DNA from: Portulaca oleracea
Lineage: Eukaryota; Streptophyta; Magnoliopsida; Caryophyllales; Portulacaceae
Direction of reading: 5' to 3'
Assembly (NCBI GenBank): GCA_029582165.1
Contig: CM055878.1
Coordinates: forward strand, 2,571,001 to 2,635,000
DNA: 64,000 nucleotides
Every line of letters begins with the position of its first letter. Positions within the stretch are counted from its first letter, which is position 1. The notes below the pieces were generated by a model. That model saw nothing but the letters and a program-made list of their open reading frames with translations, was not told the origin of the DNA and made no database searches. This document shows positions 45,364-56,100 of this stretch, in pieces. Both the position numbers and the translations under genes were made by a program.

Positions 45364-46579
45364 TACAATAGAGGGGTTTTTGGTCCTTTGGGCGAGGAAT
45401 TATTGACGCCATCCAGCCCAAAATTTTTAGACCGTGGCGCCTTCCAGTTTCACAAGACCGCCCAAAATTTCACGAAATTTTGAAGACCCTCCTAAAATCG
45501 ACACAGATAGCGGCAAATGAAAAGCACTTGGCACATTCATTTTTATCATTTCATTAACCCTAATCAGTGTCCATCTACTCCCGCCTCTCTTACCTTCGCG
45601 ACTCTGTCAACACCAGCCACCACTATCCCTGAATTCTCTGGCGATTCCCACCATCACTGCGATCTCCGTGATTCCCATTCTTGCAGTGGTTGTGACGCTA
45701 GGAGTCCACCGTCTGCCGAGACTGCGTCGGCGTTCAATTTCAGTATCGTTTTCAACCGTTAATAATCGTTCACCCCTCTTCCTTCTCAATAATTGGTGCC
45801 AAACATTGCAGTTGCAGGTGTGTGTATAGTCAATCTTGGATTTCTGGGTTTAATTGTGCCAATCATCTTGCAATGAGGGCTTATTAGTTTGAGAGACATA
45901 GACAATAGGAAATATTTCTGGGTTTGCCGATTTTTTTTGTGTTTGTAAATGGATTTTGACTTTGGTTACTATGCTTGGCTATTATAATCATGCAATACCT
46001 ACAACTTTTAATCAAGGAAAGCAGGTACAACAGTGTCGATCTATCAATTGGGTGGGATTGTTCGAGATTTTGACTTTGGTCTTCTTTGATTTGAGCCTGC
46101 CCAATTTTCTCAAGCTTTGACTACTAATCTGTGGTCATTCTTGCTTTATTCTGATGTTAGAGGAAGTGTAAACAGTGAGTCAGCTTCTTGGAAAGCAATT
46201 CTTTTACCATTGTTTAGGCTCTATATTATATTCTTTCACAAGAAACCCGTATAAGGGAGTTCTTTTATCTGGGTCTGTAAGTTGGGGTATGTGATTGTCT
46301 TAAATTCTTATTCTGTTTTTAGAGTAAGTGTAAACCCAGACTACTAATTATATGTAAGTCTTTTTTCTATTTAAATTATTCTAATAAATTTCTTGTTTCT
46401 GTTTTGCCTTTCTCCAGTGTCGTCCCTCTCAGGTCTCTCTATCTCTCTCTGTCTCTCTGTGATGAAAAATCGTACAATTGATACTCACATTATAATCTCT
46501 ATGGATAGACCATTGTTTTCCCAAGTTATTGTTGATTTTCTAACTCATTTGGATTTATGTTTGTGTAATGTTTGAGCAG

Positions 46580-46735
46580 CGACAAGGCTACAATAATTCC
46601 AATCAAAGGCTTCTGAGGCTACTCAATTGGTTTCCAAGCAGCTCGTAGAGCAAAACAAACAGTACATTCAAGATCCACCAACTGTTGAGACTTCAATTAT
46701 CTGTCGAAGCAACTGTTCTACACTCGCCTCGCCAG
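46580..46735 (+). pseudogene. Captured exon resembling mitochondrial ATP synthase subunit g
   Basis: It is bounded by an AG acceptor (TTGAGCAG) and a GT donor (CGCCAG|GTTAGG). One frame reads SKASEATQLVSKQLVEQNK followed by QYIQDPPTVE. After a frameshift another frame reads LSKQLFYTRLA. From recall, both blocks occur in the same order in the small plant ATP synthase subunit g (Arabidopsis At4g29480 type), part of the membrane sector of the mitochondrial enzyme. A short internal deletion and the shift make it non-functional. It is a candidate gene fragment captured by the CACTA element. Confidence 0.65.
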
Positions 46736-48474
46736 GTTAGGTTCTATCCGAATTGCAATTAATTTTACCACTGCTTTGTGGGTCTTTCTACAAACAGCTT
46801 GTTTCTATTTTTCCTTCGGAAGGTACTGTTGACATAATCTATCTATGTAGTAGTGTCTTAGCTGTATTTCCGCTCATAATGTTTGGATACTTATGCAATT
46901 AATTTTACAAGTATCTTGAATGCAATAAGTAAAAGAGAGCAAAAAAGAATCGTTTCAACAGTTTTGAATGCAAAGCAAATACTAAGCTTTTACAAGTATT
47001 TTACAAGCATACAAATAAGCATACAAGCCACTCAACAGTTTGCTCCAAAATCCAAACACAAAATTTTGAAGGGAACAAGGATTTTTTTTCATTCTGCACT
47101 ACATTTTGTTTCTCTAGACTAAACTAGATTTAATCATTTCGTGAATGAATTTCCTTAAAGAAACTACTCTAGTTGGTTTATTTCATTGGGTACATAAAAG
47201 GAGAACAAGCTGGCTTGAACTCTACTATCCTGGCTGTGTTGGAATGAAAACAGATTTCATTACCTAAAGCCCATGAGTGATTGGGCTATCATGTTTGTGT
47301 AGCCAGATTTCATTACCTAAACTAATTCAGTTAGTGACAAGTTTAGAGGCAAAAACATCATATAAATTAATTGTACTTTGTTAGCAAAACCAATGACTAC
47401 TAGTATCTTGGGATTAACTTGATTGATCAGTAGCTTATATGGGATATAGTAATGACTAATGAGTAGTATAAACAAAGAATTTTTCACTCTACTACTAGGT
47501 GCGACGCCTTTGACACAGTAAGAATCATGCTCTCTAAATAGACATCACATTTCTTTAGCTAGGACATGGGAGTTGATCATAGTATATATAGTATAAACTG
47601 CCTCAAGTTATCATTGATACATTAATATTCATGTATATCTTTGATTTTTTTTTTGGTTGCAACAATGAGATTCCACTAGTAATTGAATGTGAGATCCACA
47701 CTTATCAATACATTCTTTAAAAAATGGATGTGGGATTGATATAAACTGTACTCTGGAATTGTCATTTCTAAGACAAATGGTGCTTAGCTTTATTGGTGTA
47801 CAGTAGACTCTGATATTCCAGTGTACATGGTCCTGTAGGGTGTATCCATAGCATGTTTGGCTGTTAACCTGTCATATTGATTTAATCAAATGCCTTCTTA
47901 GGTTTAGGCATCCGACTTTATAGGTCTTAGTCATATAAGGCATCTGCCTGAGTAACATATAAGTGTCTTGCTCCATATGATTTTCAAATTTTATAGGTGA
48001 ATTCAAATTTTAAGACTCTAATATATAGCTAATATATGTGTATGATTATGGTTGGGTAAATATAGACACTTGCTCATATGTGTATGATTATGGCTGGGTA
48101 CATATTCAGGAATCAATTGGTATTTTACGGCAAAATGTTTGGGGTGTTTCTTATGGAATTATATCCCGTTGTTATGTTTCTCGTTGTACCGAATTGGATG
48201 TTGTCTTCTGGAGCTCTGTGCTCCATGAACACTCTCAATTACTTCTATTGTCTTGGGTTGTTAGTCTTTTGTAGTTTGGTTCTCTTGGTGTGTTTCTATT
48301 TTTCCTGGTGTAATTTTCATCTTTCCTTTTATCATTTGATAAGTGAAAGTAGGACTAAACCTTTAAAGCATCCTATTTTTGTCGCTTAATACTTCCTACT
48401 AGTTACTAATTTTAAGTGTGTTCTTCTACAATTTGCAACTAATTTATATAAGTATTTTGTTTTCTTTTTCCCAG

Positions 48475-48534
48475 GAAGAAGATGACGGTGACGGTGATGG
48501 TGAAGATGAAGGTAAAGATGGAGAGCTAGTTTGA
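48475..48534 (+). pseudogene. Acidic terminal exon inside the CACTA element
   Basis: Behind a strong acceptor (TTTCTTTTTCCCAG) lies an open stretch coding for EEDDGDGDGEDEGKDGELV and a TGA. It looks like the last exon of a gene; what precedes it could not be joined. It could be the end of a CACTA-encoded protein or of a captured gene. Confidence 0.45.
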
Positions 48535-48739
48535 TGAACTTTTATTATTAGATATACTATTTTGGACTTGATACTTCTTATTACTAACTTTTGTGTCTTA
48601 TATGAATGACCTATTTCATATTTTGACTCTTGTAATGAGATCTAGCAATGATATTAATAGCATTTGGACATTTGTTGTCATATGTATATTATTTCGTATG
48701 TATTACATATCATTACAGGTAATCAATTATAAATATTGA

Positions 48740-49305
48740 ATAGGTATAGGAAATAACCATACGCAACAATACTAGATTGTTGCTATGAAATACATCTAAT
48801 GTACTGCTGCTTTTGGTGGGATAAAGCAACAGTCCATTGCCTTTTAATACTGTTGCCTATGTTGGTTTATACTGCAACGATACATCATTGTTGCCTTTGT
48901 CGCTTTAATATACAACACTACTGGACCGTTGCCTTTGTTGTCTTCAATACAACAGCCTTGGATTGTTGCCTTCGCTACTAATGCAATGACACTGGATTGT
49001 TGCCTTTGTTATGAATGCAACAACACTGGCCTGTTGCCTTTGCTGTTATTGCAACAACACTAGACTGTTGCCTTTTCTTTTAACGCAACAACACTAGACT
49101 GTTGCCTTAGATGGACCGTTGCCTTAGGCATTGATTGAGCCCTCTTGCAGGAACCGTTGCCTTAGGCCAAAATACCGTTGCCTTTGGAAAAGGCAACGGC
49201 AGTATCTGCAACGGCCCATGCCTGTTGGCTTAGGCTAAAATACCGTTGCCTTTGGCCTAAGGCAACGATTTTCAACTGTTGGCATAGGCCCTTTATGTTG
49301 TAGTG
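48740..49305. repeat. Right subterminal repeats of the CACTA element
   Basis: More than ten GTTGCCTT/AAGGCAAC copies, many in ATTGTTGCCTTTG or CTGTTGCCTTTT context. Near 49,165-49,270 palindromic pairs (CCGTTGCCTTTGG, AAGGCAACGG) occur before the terminus. Confidence 0.82.
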
Positions 49306-50431
49306 GCATGAACCCTTCTTGGCTGCGACTGGTATGTTAACTGATGTTGAATGGTTATTAAATCGATGTGGCTTGTTGCGTTTTGCCCGGATGTGAGAAC
49401 CTACCTTTCGCAATCTGACCTTGGAGGTGCTTAGCACCTTCGAAGTAGATTTGACCACTAGGGACGGTTTGATTAGCTTTAACATCGATGAGGAGACCCA
49501 TTCCCTCACTTTGACTGAATTTGCTGAGATTTTTCAACCGTCACATAATCGATCGAGGAGGCGAGAGATGCCTGATGATGATGCTTGGAACCCCAAAGCA
49601 TTTTGGCAGTTCCTTACTACTAGGACTGATTATAACCCTCGCAAGTCTAAATGTACTGCCATCTGCAATCCGACTTTTTGGGTAGTTCAGCGGATTCTAT
49701 CCTGTGGTATGTTTGGTCGTGGTGATAGCATGAATGTTGCATCTAAAGCTGAATTTTTTGTGATATGGGGGATGTATTATGCCCAGCCTGATGTTAACCC
49801 CGCTGCCCTCTTTGCTCTTCACTTAGAGCGACATGCTAGCCTGGGGAAGGGGGATATTGTTATGGGGGTCTACTAATTGTATTAGCAAGACATTTTGGTT
49901 GGGACCCTGCTCGCCATCAGCGAGATTTAGTTGGTGGCCCTTTGTTTCTGGACGCTAAGACCTTTTGTTCTATGAAAATGTGTACATTGACTGGCCGGTC
50001 TGTTTTGTGGCGGTACCCTAACAATGAGAAGATGCGGCTTCCCCATGATCATGTGTCCATCCAACATGTCCCTAACATCCTCTTTCTCCTTCCCATGGAC
50101 CCAAACCAGCCCGATTTTGAGGCCCCACTAGCCATCCGAGAGGGTGGAGAGAGTGGTGACGATGAGTGACGATGATGAGGGTGATGGTGAGCCTACCCTT
50201 GAAGAGAGGCTAAACGACCTCCAAATTTATTGTGAGCTTGAGTTTCAAGCACTTCGAGACTCCCAGGGTAGGATTGAGCGCAGTCAAGATGAGATGCTTG
50301 CCTTGATGCGATCCGTTCGTGATTGGCAGCTTAACCATACATGCAACCCACCCCCTCCTCCACCTCCATGATTCCCTCTTTGTGACCTATTTTTGTTTTC
50401 TTCCTTTGCTTCTCGGGTGATGTTTCGCATT

Positions 50432-50467
50432 GCGGACAATGCTCGGTTCAAGCATGGGGGGGGGGAT
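50432..50467 (+). other. Internal polypurine cassette of element Z
   Basis: GCGGACAATGCTCGGTTCAA followed by GCATGGGGGGGGGGGATTCG. It parallels the terminal tract of the same element and the internal cassette of element B. Confidence 0.75.
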
Positions 50468-50469
50468 TC

Positions 50470-52249
50470 GTGTAACTTTTTGTGGATAAGTGTATTTTGA
50501 GTCGTTTTTATTTTTGATTTTTAACTTGTTTTAAGTCTTTTTCTTTTGTTTTGATTTTATTTCTTTTGTTTTCTAGATTTACTTGTAGTTTTTTAATTTC
50601 TTTTTTTCGTAGGTTGTTTTTGTTTTCTTATTTTCTTATTTTCATTTTGAGTCTTGTAAAAAGCATTTGAAAAGAAAAAAATTTTAAAAAAAGAAAAACG
50701 TAAGTAAAAAAAAAGAAAAAAAAGATTGTTTGATATAGGATTTGGCATGATAGTTTTCTTTTGACTTGATTTGATCCTGTATAGGCCGTTTGTGAAAGAC
50801 TGTGAATTGACATGAGTTGTGAAGCTAATTGTTGTGAGAATTGTGCTGGGATAGTAAGACCGATTGCCTTTGTTTCTATTGTAAGAGTGAGTTGTGCATA
50901 TGCATATCTTTTTAAACTAGGTAATGATTGTTGAGCGCTACCCGTGAGTCCACATAAGCCTAAAAGAAAAGACTAATCATTTTTATTAGTCTAATTTCCA
51001 TGAGTGACTCACCATTGTTGCATCCTCCTTCATTTGCTTTGCATCTCCTTGAAATTGCTATGCATTGTACATTGACAAGATGATAGAGGCATTAGGATTT
51101 GAACCCGCAAGCCTTGACCACCCGTTTACATCAGAATATCCTTAGTTAGCCCTTTCTTGCCTTGACTTTTTCTTTTCTTGAACCCATATTATGAGCCTTG
51201 GCCGATTATATATTTCCTACCCTTAAGCCATTGCTTGAAATGAGTTGAGTATGAAGTTGGGTTGATTAAGGTTACTTTGGTGGTTTGGTTTGTGATGGGG
51301 AATTGGTTTGAGTTGTAAATATTGATTTGATTCCCCAAATCATGTACATTGAAGTTGTTGGGTAGAGTTGGAACTTGCCTAGTGAGTTGTATATAAGTGT
51401 GAGTTTGTTTGTTTCTGTGTGTGTTTTATTCAAAAAAAGAGAAAAAAAAACAGAACTATAGAAAAAGTGTGAAAAGAAAAAAAAAAGAAAAAAATCGGAG
51501 AATTCCGGAAAAAAATGAAAAAAAAAGAGAATAAAGTGTTTGACATTGTGTTTCTTTTGTTTTGAGGCAAGTTTCCAATTGTTTGTGGGGTTGATTTAGA
51601 TTGATTTTAAGTGGTAAGAGTGTATGTATGAATTGGTGCGACATAATTTCAAGCTTTGGCTTTTAGCTCCACAATTCCCAAATATTTTCCACTCCTTACC
51701 CTTAACCTTAGCCCCGTTACAACCCTTGAAAGTCCTCTTGATTGTCATTGTTGCTTTGCGAATTGCGGTGGAGAGTTGAGATTCTTAGCAAGTACGTGGT
51801 TGGTTGTGGCTTTGGTTTGAGTATTTGAGCGAACTTTCAATGATTTTTTATATTTAAACACATGAGAGGAGTGTTTCCACATTCCCGGAAAGTGAGTTTG
51901 CTCTTCAATCTTACCTAGTTTCATGCTTAACATGTGCCTTCTTATCTCATTCGGTGATTAAGGGTGATCGGTTGAACTTGATGAATACCATTCTTGAATA
52001 ATTTGTCTTCATTTACTTGTGTAAATTGGCTTCTTTTTCACTTTCGGGCTGTACTTTAGATTAGATTGGGTTGATTGAATGTTCTATCATTGCCATCCTT
52101 AGGAGTTGTAATTAAATAAAAAATTTCGTTTTTGTTATTTTTACTTTTGAGTCTTTTTGTTTTTGCTTTGAGTTCTTTGAGTCTTTTTGTCCCGTTTTCT
52201 TTTATTTTCTTTCATTTTCTTTCTTTGCCTTTTCTTTTGAGTTTGGACT
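50470..52249 (+). other. Element Z 3' spacer
   Basis: Non-coding; T-rich with A/G-rich inserts, lying between the Athila-domain ORF and the polypurine tract. Confidence 0.65.
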
Positions 52250-52286
52250 TGCTTAGGGACAAGCAAGGACTAAGCATGGGGGATTT
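52250..52286 (+). other. Polypurine tract of element Z
   Basis: GCTTAGGGACAAGCAAGGAC then TAAGCATGGGGGATTT directly precede the 3' LTR. It is the expected plus-strand primer. Confidence 0.9.
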
Positions 52287-53722
52287 TGATAAGTACTTCT
52301 TGTATATATGAGAACTTTGTCATTTTGATGTGAATTTGGGGAATATTTGATTTGATTATGTATTTTTTTTATACCCGAATTTCCCATATTACACTTGGTT
52401 TGGAGTTTGGTGAGTTTTGTAGGGAATTTGTGAAGAATCGATGTAAACTGAGCCCAAAAAGCAAGTGTAGATCCAAGTTATGAGCTTAAAGGACCAAGAA
52501 GTGAGGTGTTGGATCACCCAAGGCCCAAAAAATGGCCCAAAGTACTCCTAGGCTCGAAAAAGCAGTGACACGGGTGCCCCCAGGAAGAGCACGGGTCGTG
52601 TCTATGGCCAGAGAGTGAGAAAATTCAAGAAGAAAGCTGACACGGTCCGTGTCACATGGAGCACGGTCCGTGTCGCATGGGGCACGGTCCGCTACCCCGC
52701 ACGTGTCCCGCTCTCCTGTCTTTTCATTTTCGGCGGTTTTGAAGTGATGTTTGCCTATATTATGCGGATTTCTTGCCGAGTAAAAGGGGGGAATCATCCA
52801 CCATCATCCATTTCATGCCCTAATCATATCATTCATCATCCATATTCCATTCCATGATTGAAGATTGAGAGAAGATTGAAGATTGAAGAGCAACTCGAAC
52901 ATACTTTGAAGTGGAGGAGCAAAAGTCCTCCATTGTTGATCCCTAGCAAGTTTGTTCTTCACTTGGGTTTATTTTCTCGTTCTCTCATAGATTTTCATAT
53001 GCTTTCTAGAATAGATTTCAATTGCTTTGTAGTTTCAAACATGAACAGTGAGTAGTTCTTTTTAGTTTAGGGGATGAACCTTTGAAGTTGCTTGATGAAT
53101 TGACTTTGTTGGATTGAATTATAACGAATTTAGTTTGTTTCAATCTATTTAGTCTTTGAATTGAATTGTTATTGCTTTTGCTTGATCACCAATTGCATGT
53201 TAATAGGTTGTTGAATGAAGTACCGAAAGGAGAAGTTTGATTACCCGAAAACCTAGATTGAACTAGTTAAAATTATCTAGACATAGAAGTTTTAACTAGG
53301 GTTCTTGAGATAATTAGATCTTTAACCTTGACTAAATCGAAATAACCACGAAAGTAGGTGCTTGGTTAGTCTTGGCAATTCGCTCTAGTGGCAAAATCTC
53401 ATTGCGAAGTATTCTATGCGATTATCGAACCTTGATTGTGCAAATTAATGAAATGAGAGTTCAATCCACATCGTTGATTCGTTATTTGACTTAGGTTTCA
53501 TCCCCGACGCCTTTTCCCTTGATTAAATCAGAAAAGTTTGTGTGAATATTCGTTTGTTTAGACTTTGATTGTGATTAGAGTTAGATTTAGTTGATTCAAA
53601 ACAAAAGCCGGATCGACTTAGCGATCAACTAGGAGGCTAGTTCAGTGCGTTGAAAGGAAAAGTCCCTGTGGGAACGACCTTGATTTATGCTACAATTTCA
53701 CCCGTGCACTTGCGGCCTATCA
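52287..53722 (+). repeat. Element Z 3' LTR, 1,436 bp
   Basis: It matches 35,366-36,798 almost base for base outside the palindrome cluster. The copy of the cluster (52,567-52,710) begins with GACACGGTCCGTGTC at 52,639-52,653 but then differs by several indels and a rearranged third and fourth unit. Confidence 0.97.
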
Positions 53723-53727
53723 TGCTT

Positions 53728-54218
53728 TCTAGAGATTATGCTTCAAGGGAGGTCACGACTGTGTACAAACATGCCACAGCCATGAGGTGTCTTTTGGAAA
53801 TCCTGGGTTTTGGGAGTCAAGACCGTGTGGTAGCAGGTCACGGCCGTGACCCCTCTCCTGTCTTCAACCTCTCTTCGATCCTTTGGCACTAAGGTTTGTG
53901 GAGGGGTCATGGTCGTGAGGTGGGAGGTCACGACCATGACCCTGCTTCTGATGTTGTTTTCCCTTGGTTTCTTCTTCTAACTCCAGGATCGAGGCTTGAT
54001 TCTCTTTCTCCAAGGCCAGGTCTCCTCGGGAAGATCGACTACTTTGCTTTTAGGCCCCAATTGGCATCATTTGGCGTATTTTTGCCCCACAAGTGTCAAA
54101 AAGCTCCAAAAACTACAAAAGGAAGAAAAAGAAGTAAAAACACTAACGAACAACTAGGGAAACAGGTAAAAACCTACGGTAAAAGGAACGTATTTAGGCT
54201 CAAAATCGAGTCTAAACA
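53728..54218 (-). repeat. Element X LTR, proximal part
   Basis: On the minus strand the LTR starts TGTTTAGACTCGATTTTG at 54,218, right after the polypurine tract. It contains GGTCACGGCCGTGACC (53,836-53,851), GGTCATGGTCGTGAGG and GGTCACGACCATGACC, the same motif as in the part at 35,208-35,361. Confidence 0.78.
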
Positions 54219-54245
54219 CCCCCTACACTTAGACATTTTCTCGTC
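54219..54245 (-). other. Polypurine tract of element X
   Basis: The minus strand reads AAAATGTCTAAGTGTAGGGGG immediately before the LTR start. Confidence 0.75.
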
Positions 54246-55540
54246 TCGAGCAAAACTAAACTAAACTAAAACTATCCTAAGAAAATAGGAAATCCTAACT
54301 CACTTTCGCAAGAATCGCGGATGCATTTAGCATATGCATCAAGCCATTTAGACCCCCCCGACAGCCCAGGTGGATGAGGTAGGCCTCGTGAGGGTTCGTA
54401 GAAACTATACCTACAAAAGCGAAAGGGAAAAGAAAAAGAAAAAGAAAAAAGAAAGTGAAAATAAAAAACTTTTTACAAAAGGAAGGAGGAATTTATGCTT
54501 GCCTTTGTACTAAAGCTAATCAAACAACGTTGTTGACCAAGCGAAAGCAGTTAGTATGTACATTCCAGGACACTAGACTCAGGTGAGGTTAAGTTCTCAA
54601 ATTCCCAACCCAACCTTGCTCAACGATCCCCTCTTGCACAGTGTTGGTGTTCTCTAGTCTACTCAAGGTCGAGACTCGGCAAATGTAGGTCAACTCAAGT
54701 CAAGCATGCAATTCAAATTCGAATTTCACTTTATTACTTAGTTGAGTGTCACCCCCAACCTATTTGGTGCTACCCTTGGCTTGGTGAAGGACGCAGGTTA
54801 CATAGGAGAGGGTTTCACTATTGTCCGCACGTATTTCTTTTTGGTTGACATATTTCGAGGCATAACGCGGCCCGAGCGGGGTTTACTCTCCCAGCATGAT
54901 TCTTTTCGTACGTATACGAAGTACTTAAGGGACGAGGGGCCGCTAACCTCTCAAGCTAAACCACGTTGGTGAACCAACGAATTTTTCTATTTTTCTCCTT
55001 TTTATTTTTTCTTTTCATTTCTTTTATTAATTGGGTTTTCTGGGATCGATATTGTCCTCCGAAAAGGGGTTACCCTCCCAACTCGGGTTGCTCCATTCGT
55101 AAATGAAGTACTTAAGGGGTGTGAGCACCGTCCATTCACACCAACCCTTGTTGATTTCGCCGGACTGCTAGGAGTGAGAAACACATGAAAAACTAAATCT
55201 AAATTACCTAAGCCGAGAACTTTCTAAGAACGGACTTCGAGGTGAAAAGGGTTGAGGCTACCGCATTACAAGGATGAATCAGGTTATCAAAAGACTATGA
55301 CGCACCTAAGGACTAGGTTTGGCACGCACATACATACTGTTTTCATCTAATTAACGCAGCTATTGAATTAGCTAAGGCATAAAAGAAGGCATAAACTACT
55401 CCTAAAAGAAGAAAAACAAAACTTTTTAGGGATTTGCACTGATTTTTCTCTTTTTTTCAGGTTACAAAAAGCAAAAGGCAAATTAAACAAACCTAAACAA
55501 ACCTAAAGATTAGCTAAGTTACCCTAAAAATAAGAAATGC

Positions 55541-55611
55541 TCCCCCCCCCCCCCCCCACCACCACTACACACACACTTAAACTACACAATGTCCTCATTG
55601 TGAGGAAGGAG
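55541..55611 (-). other. Internal polypurine cassette of element X
   Basis: The minus strand reads GAGGACATTGTGTAGTTTAAG, then TGTGTGTGTAG, TGGTGG and a long G run. The order matches the internal cassettes of Z and B, about 1.3 kb from the terminal tract. Confidence 0.6.
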
Positions 55612-55969
55612 TCTCAAAAAGGGCAAATACACAAAAGAGAAAAATACACAAAAGCTAGAGAAAATGGTGGTGACTCGAGCCCACATGGCTCCAACATCCA
55701 GAATTACCAACACAGACACATTGGGGCGCACCTCCAAAAAGAAAACCAAGCATACGACAGGGATATACACAGAATGAAAGAAAGGGGAAAAGTGAGAGAG
55801 AAAGGAGGAACGAGCTTACCAGAAGGTCTTCAAATGGTTAAAGACACTAAGCGACGTCCCCGAAAAGAGAAAACAAAGAAGTAAAACTGTTAATGGGAAA
55901 GAATACACACTGGTTACAAACCAAAGAAGGGGAGAAAGATTGTCAGAGAGGGTAAAGTAGGGCATACCT

Positions 55970-56100
55970 AGGCTCACGGGTGTGATCCAGTAGGTCATGA
56001 CATGGGGGTCACGATCGTGAGGGGGGTTCTGCCTGGGTTTCCTTTAGAGGCTAGCTGGGGCCTCACGAGCATAACCTAGGAAGTCACGACCGTGAGGCCT
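55970..56100. repeat. Internal palindrome cluster of element X
   Basis: CTCACGGGTGTGATC, GGTCATGACATGG, GGTCACGATCGTGAGG, CCTCACGAGCATAACC and AGTCACGACCGTGAGG. The motif type is that of the X LTR. Confidence 0.8.

Larger units (their letters stand above)
44167..49305. mobile_element. CACTA (En/Spm-type) transposon carrying gene fragments
   Basis: The termini are CACTACAACATAAAGGGCC and its exact inverse GGCCCTTTATGTTGTAGTG, flanked by the 3-bp duplication GCA (44,164-44,166 and 49,306-49,308). About 370 bp at the left and 560 bp at the right are filled with short subterminal words (GGCAACG, CCGTTGCC, GTTGCCTT). No TNP2-like transposase was recognised, so it is probably non-autonomous. The interior holds intron/exon-like sequence (46,580-46,735 and 48,475-48,534), a Stowaway MITE and a second CACTA-like end. 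Confidence 0.94.
43970..50371 (+). pseudogene. Athila-type 3' ORF (plant transposon-protein domain), split by CACTA
   Basis: Segments 43,970-44,166 and 49,309-50,371 form one coding region once the CACTA insertion and one GCA copy are discounted. The N-terminus is basic (KRRKADGGKGKDKGARSSR). The conserved domain carries KVVATRFM, LTDVEWLLNRCGLLRF, LTLEVLSTFEVD, WNPKAFWQFLTTRTDYNPRKS, GMFGRGDSMNVASKAEFFVI and NPAALFALHLERHA. This is the protein often labelled ATHILA ORF-1 or putative plant transposon protein. It sits in the env position after pol, but no signal peptide or membrane segment is visible, so an envelope role is not supported. Breaks: a TGA after FARM (49,393), a shift at a G run near 49,862, stops and another shift near 50,160. 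The end has an acidic patch and a proline run. Confidence 0.85.
35366..53722 (+). mobile_element. Element Z: Athila-like Ty3/gypsy retrotransposon
   Basis: It is complete end to end: 5' LTR, tRNA-Asp primer site, gag, pol, an Athila-type 3' ORF, polypurine tract and 3' LTR, flanked by TGCTT on both sides (35,361-35,365 and 53,723-53,727). The span is 18.4 kb, of which 5.1 kb is a later CACTA insertion. The LTRs are nearly identical outside one cluster, so insertion is relatively recent. Several frame breaks make it non-autonomous, though indels in short homopolymers may partly be assembly error. Confidence 0.96.

Noticed and set aside
48038..48389. Hydrophobic reading frames within the CACTA element as a membrane protein gene
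   Set aside because: T-rich sequence, no recognisable family and no supporting splice structure. It is left as CACTA interior.
43970..50371. Calling the 3' ORF of Z an envelope gene
   Set aside because: Its position fits, but no signal peptide, membrane segment or cleavage site is visible, and the conserved domain is the plant transposon-protein type.
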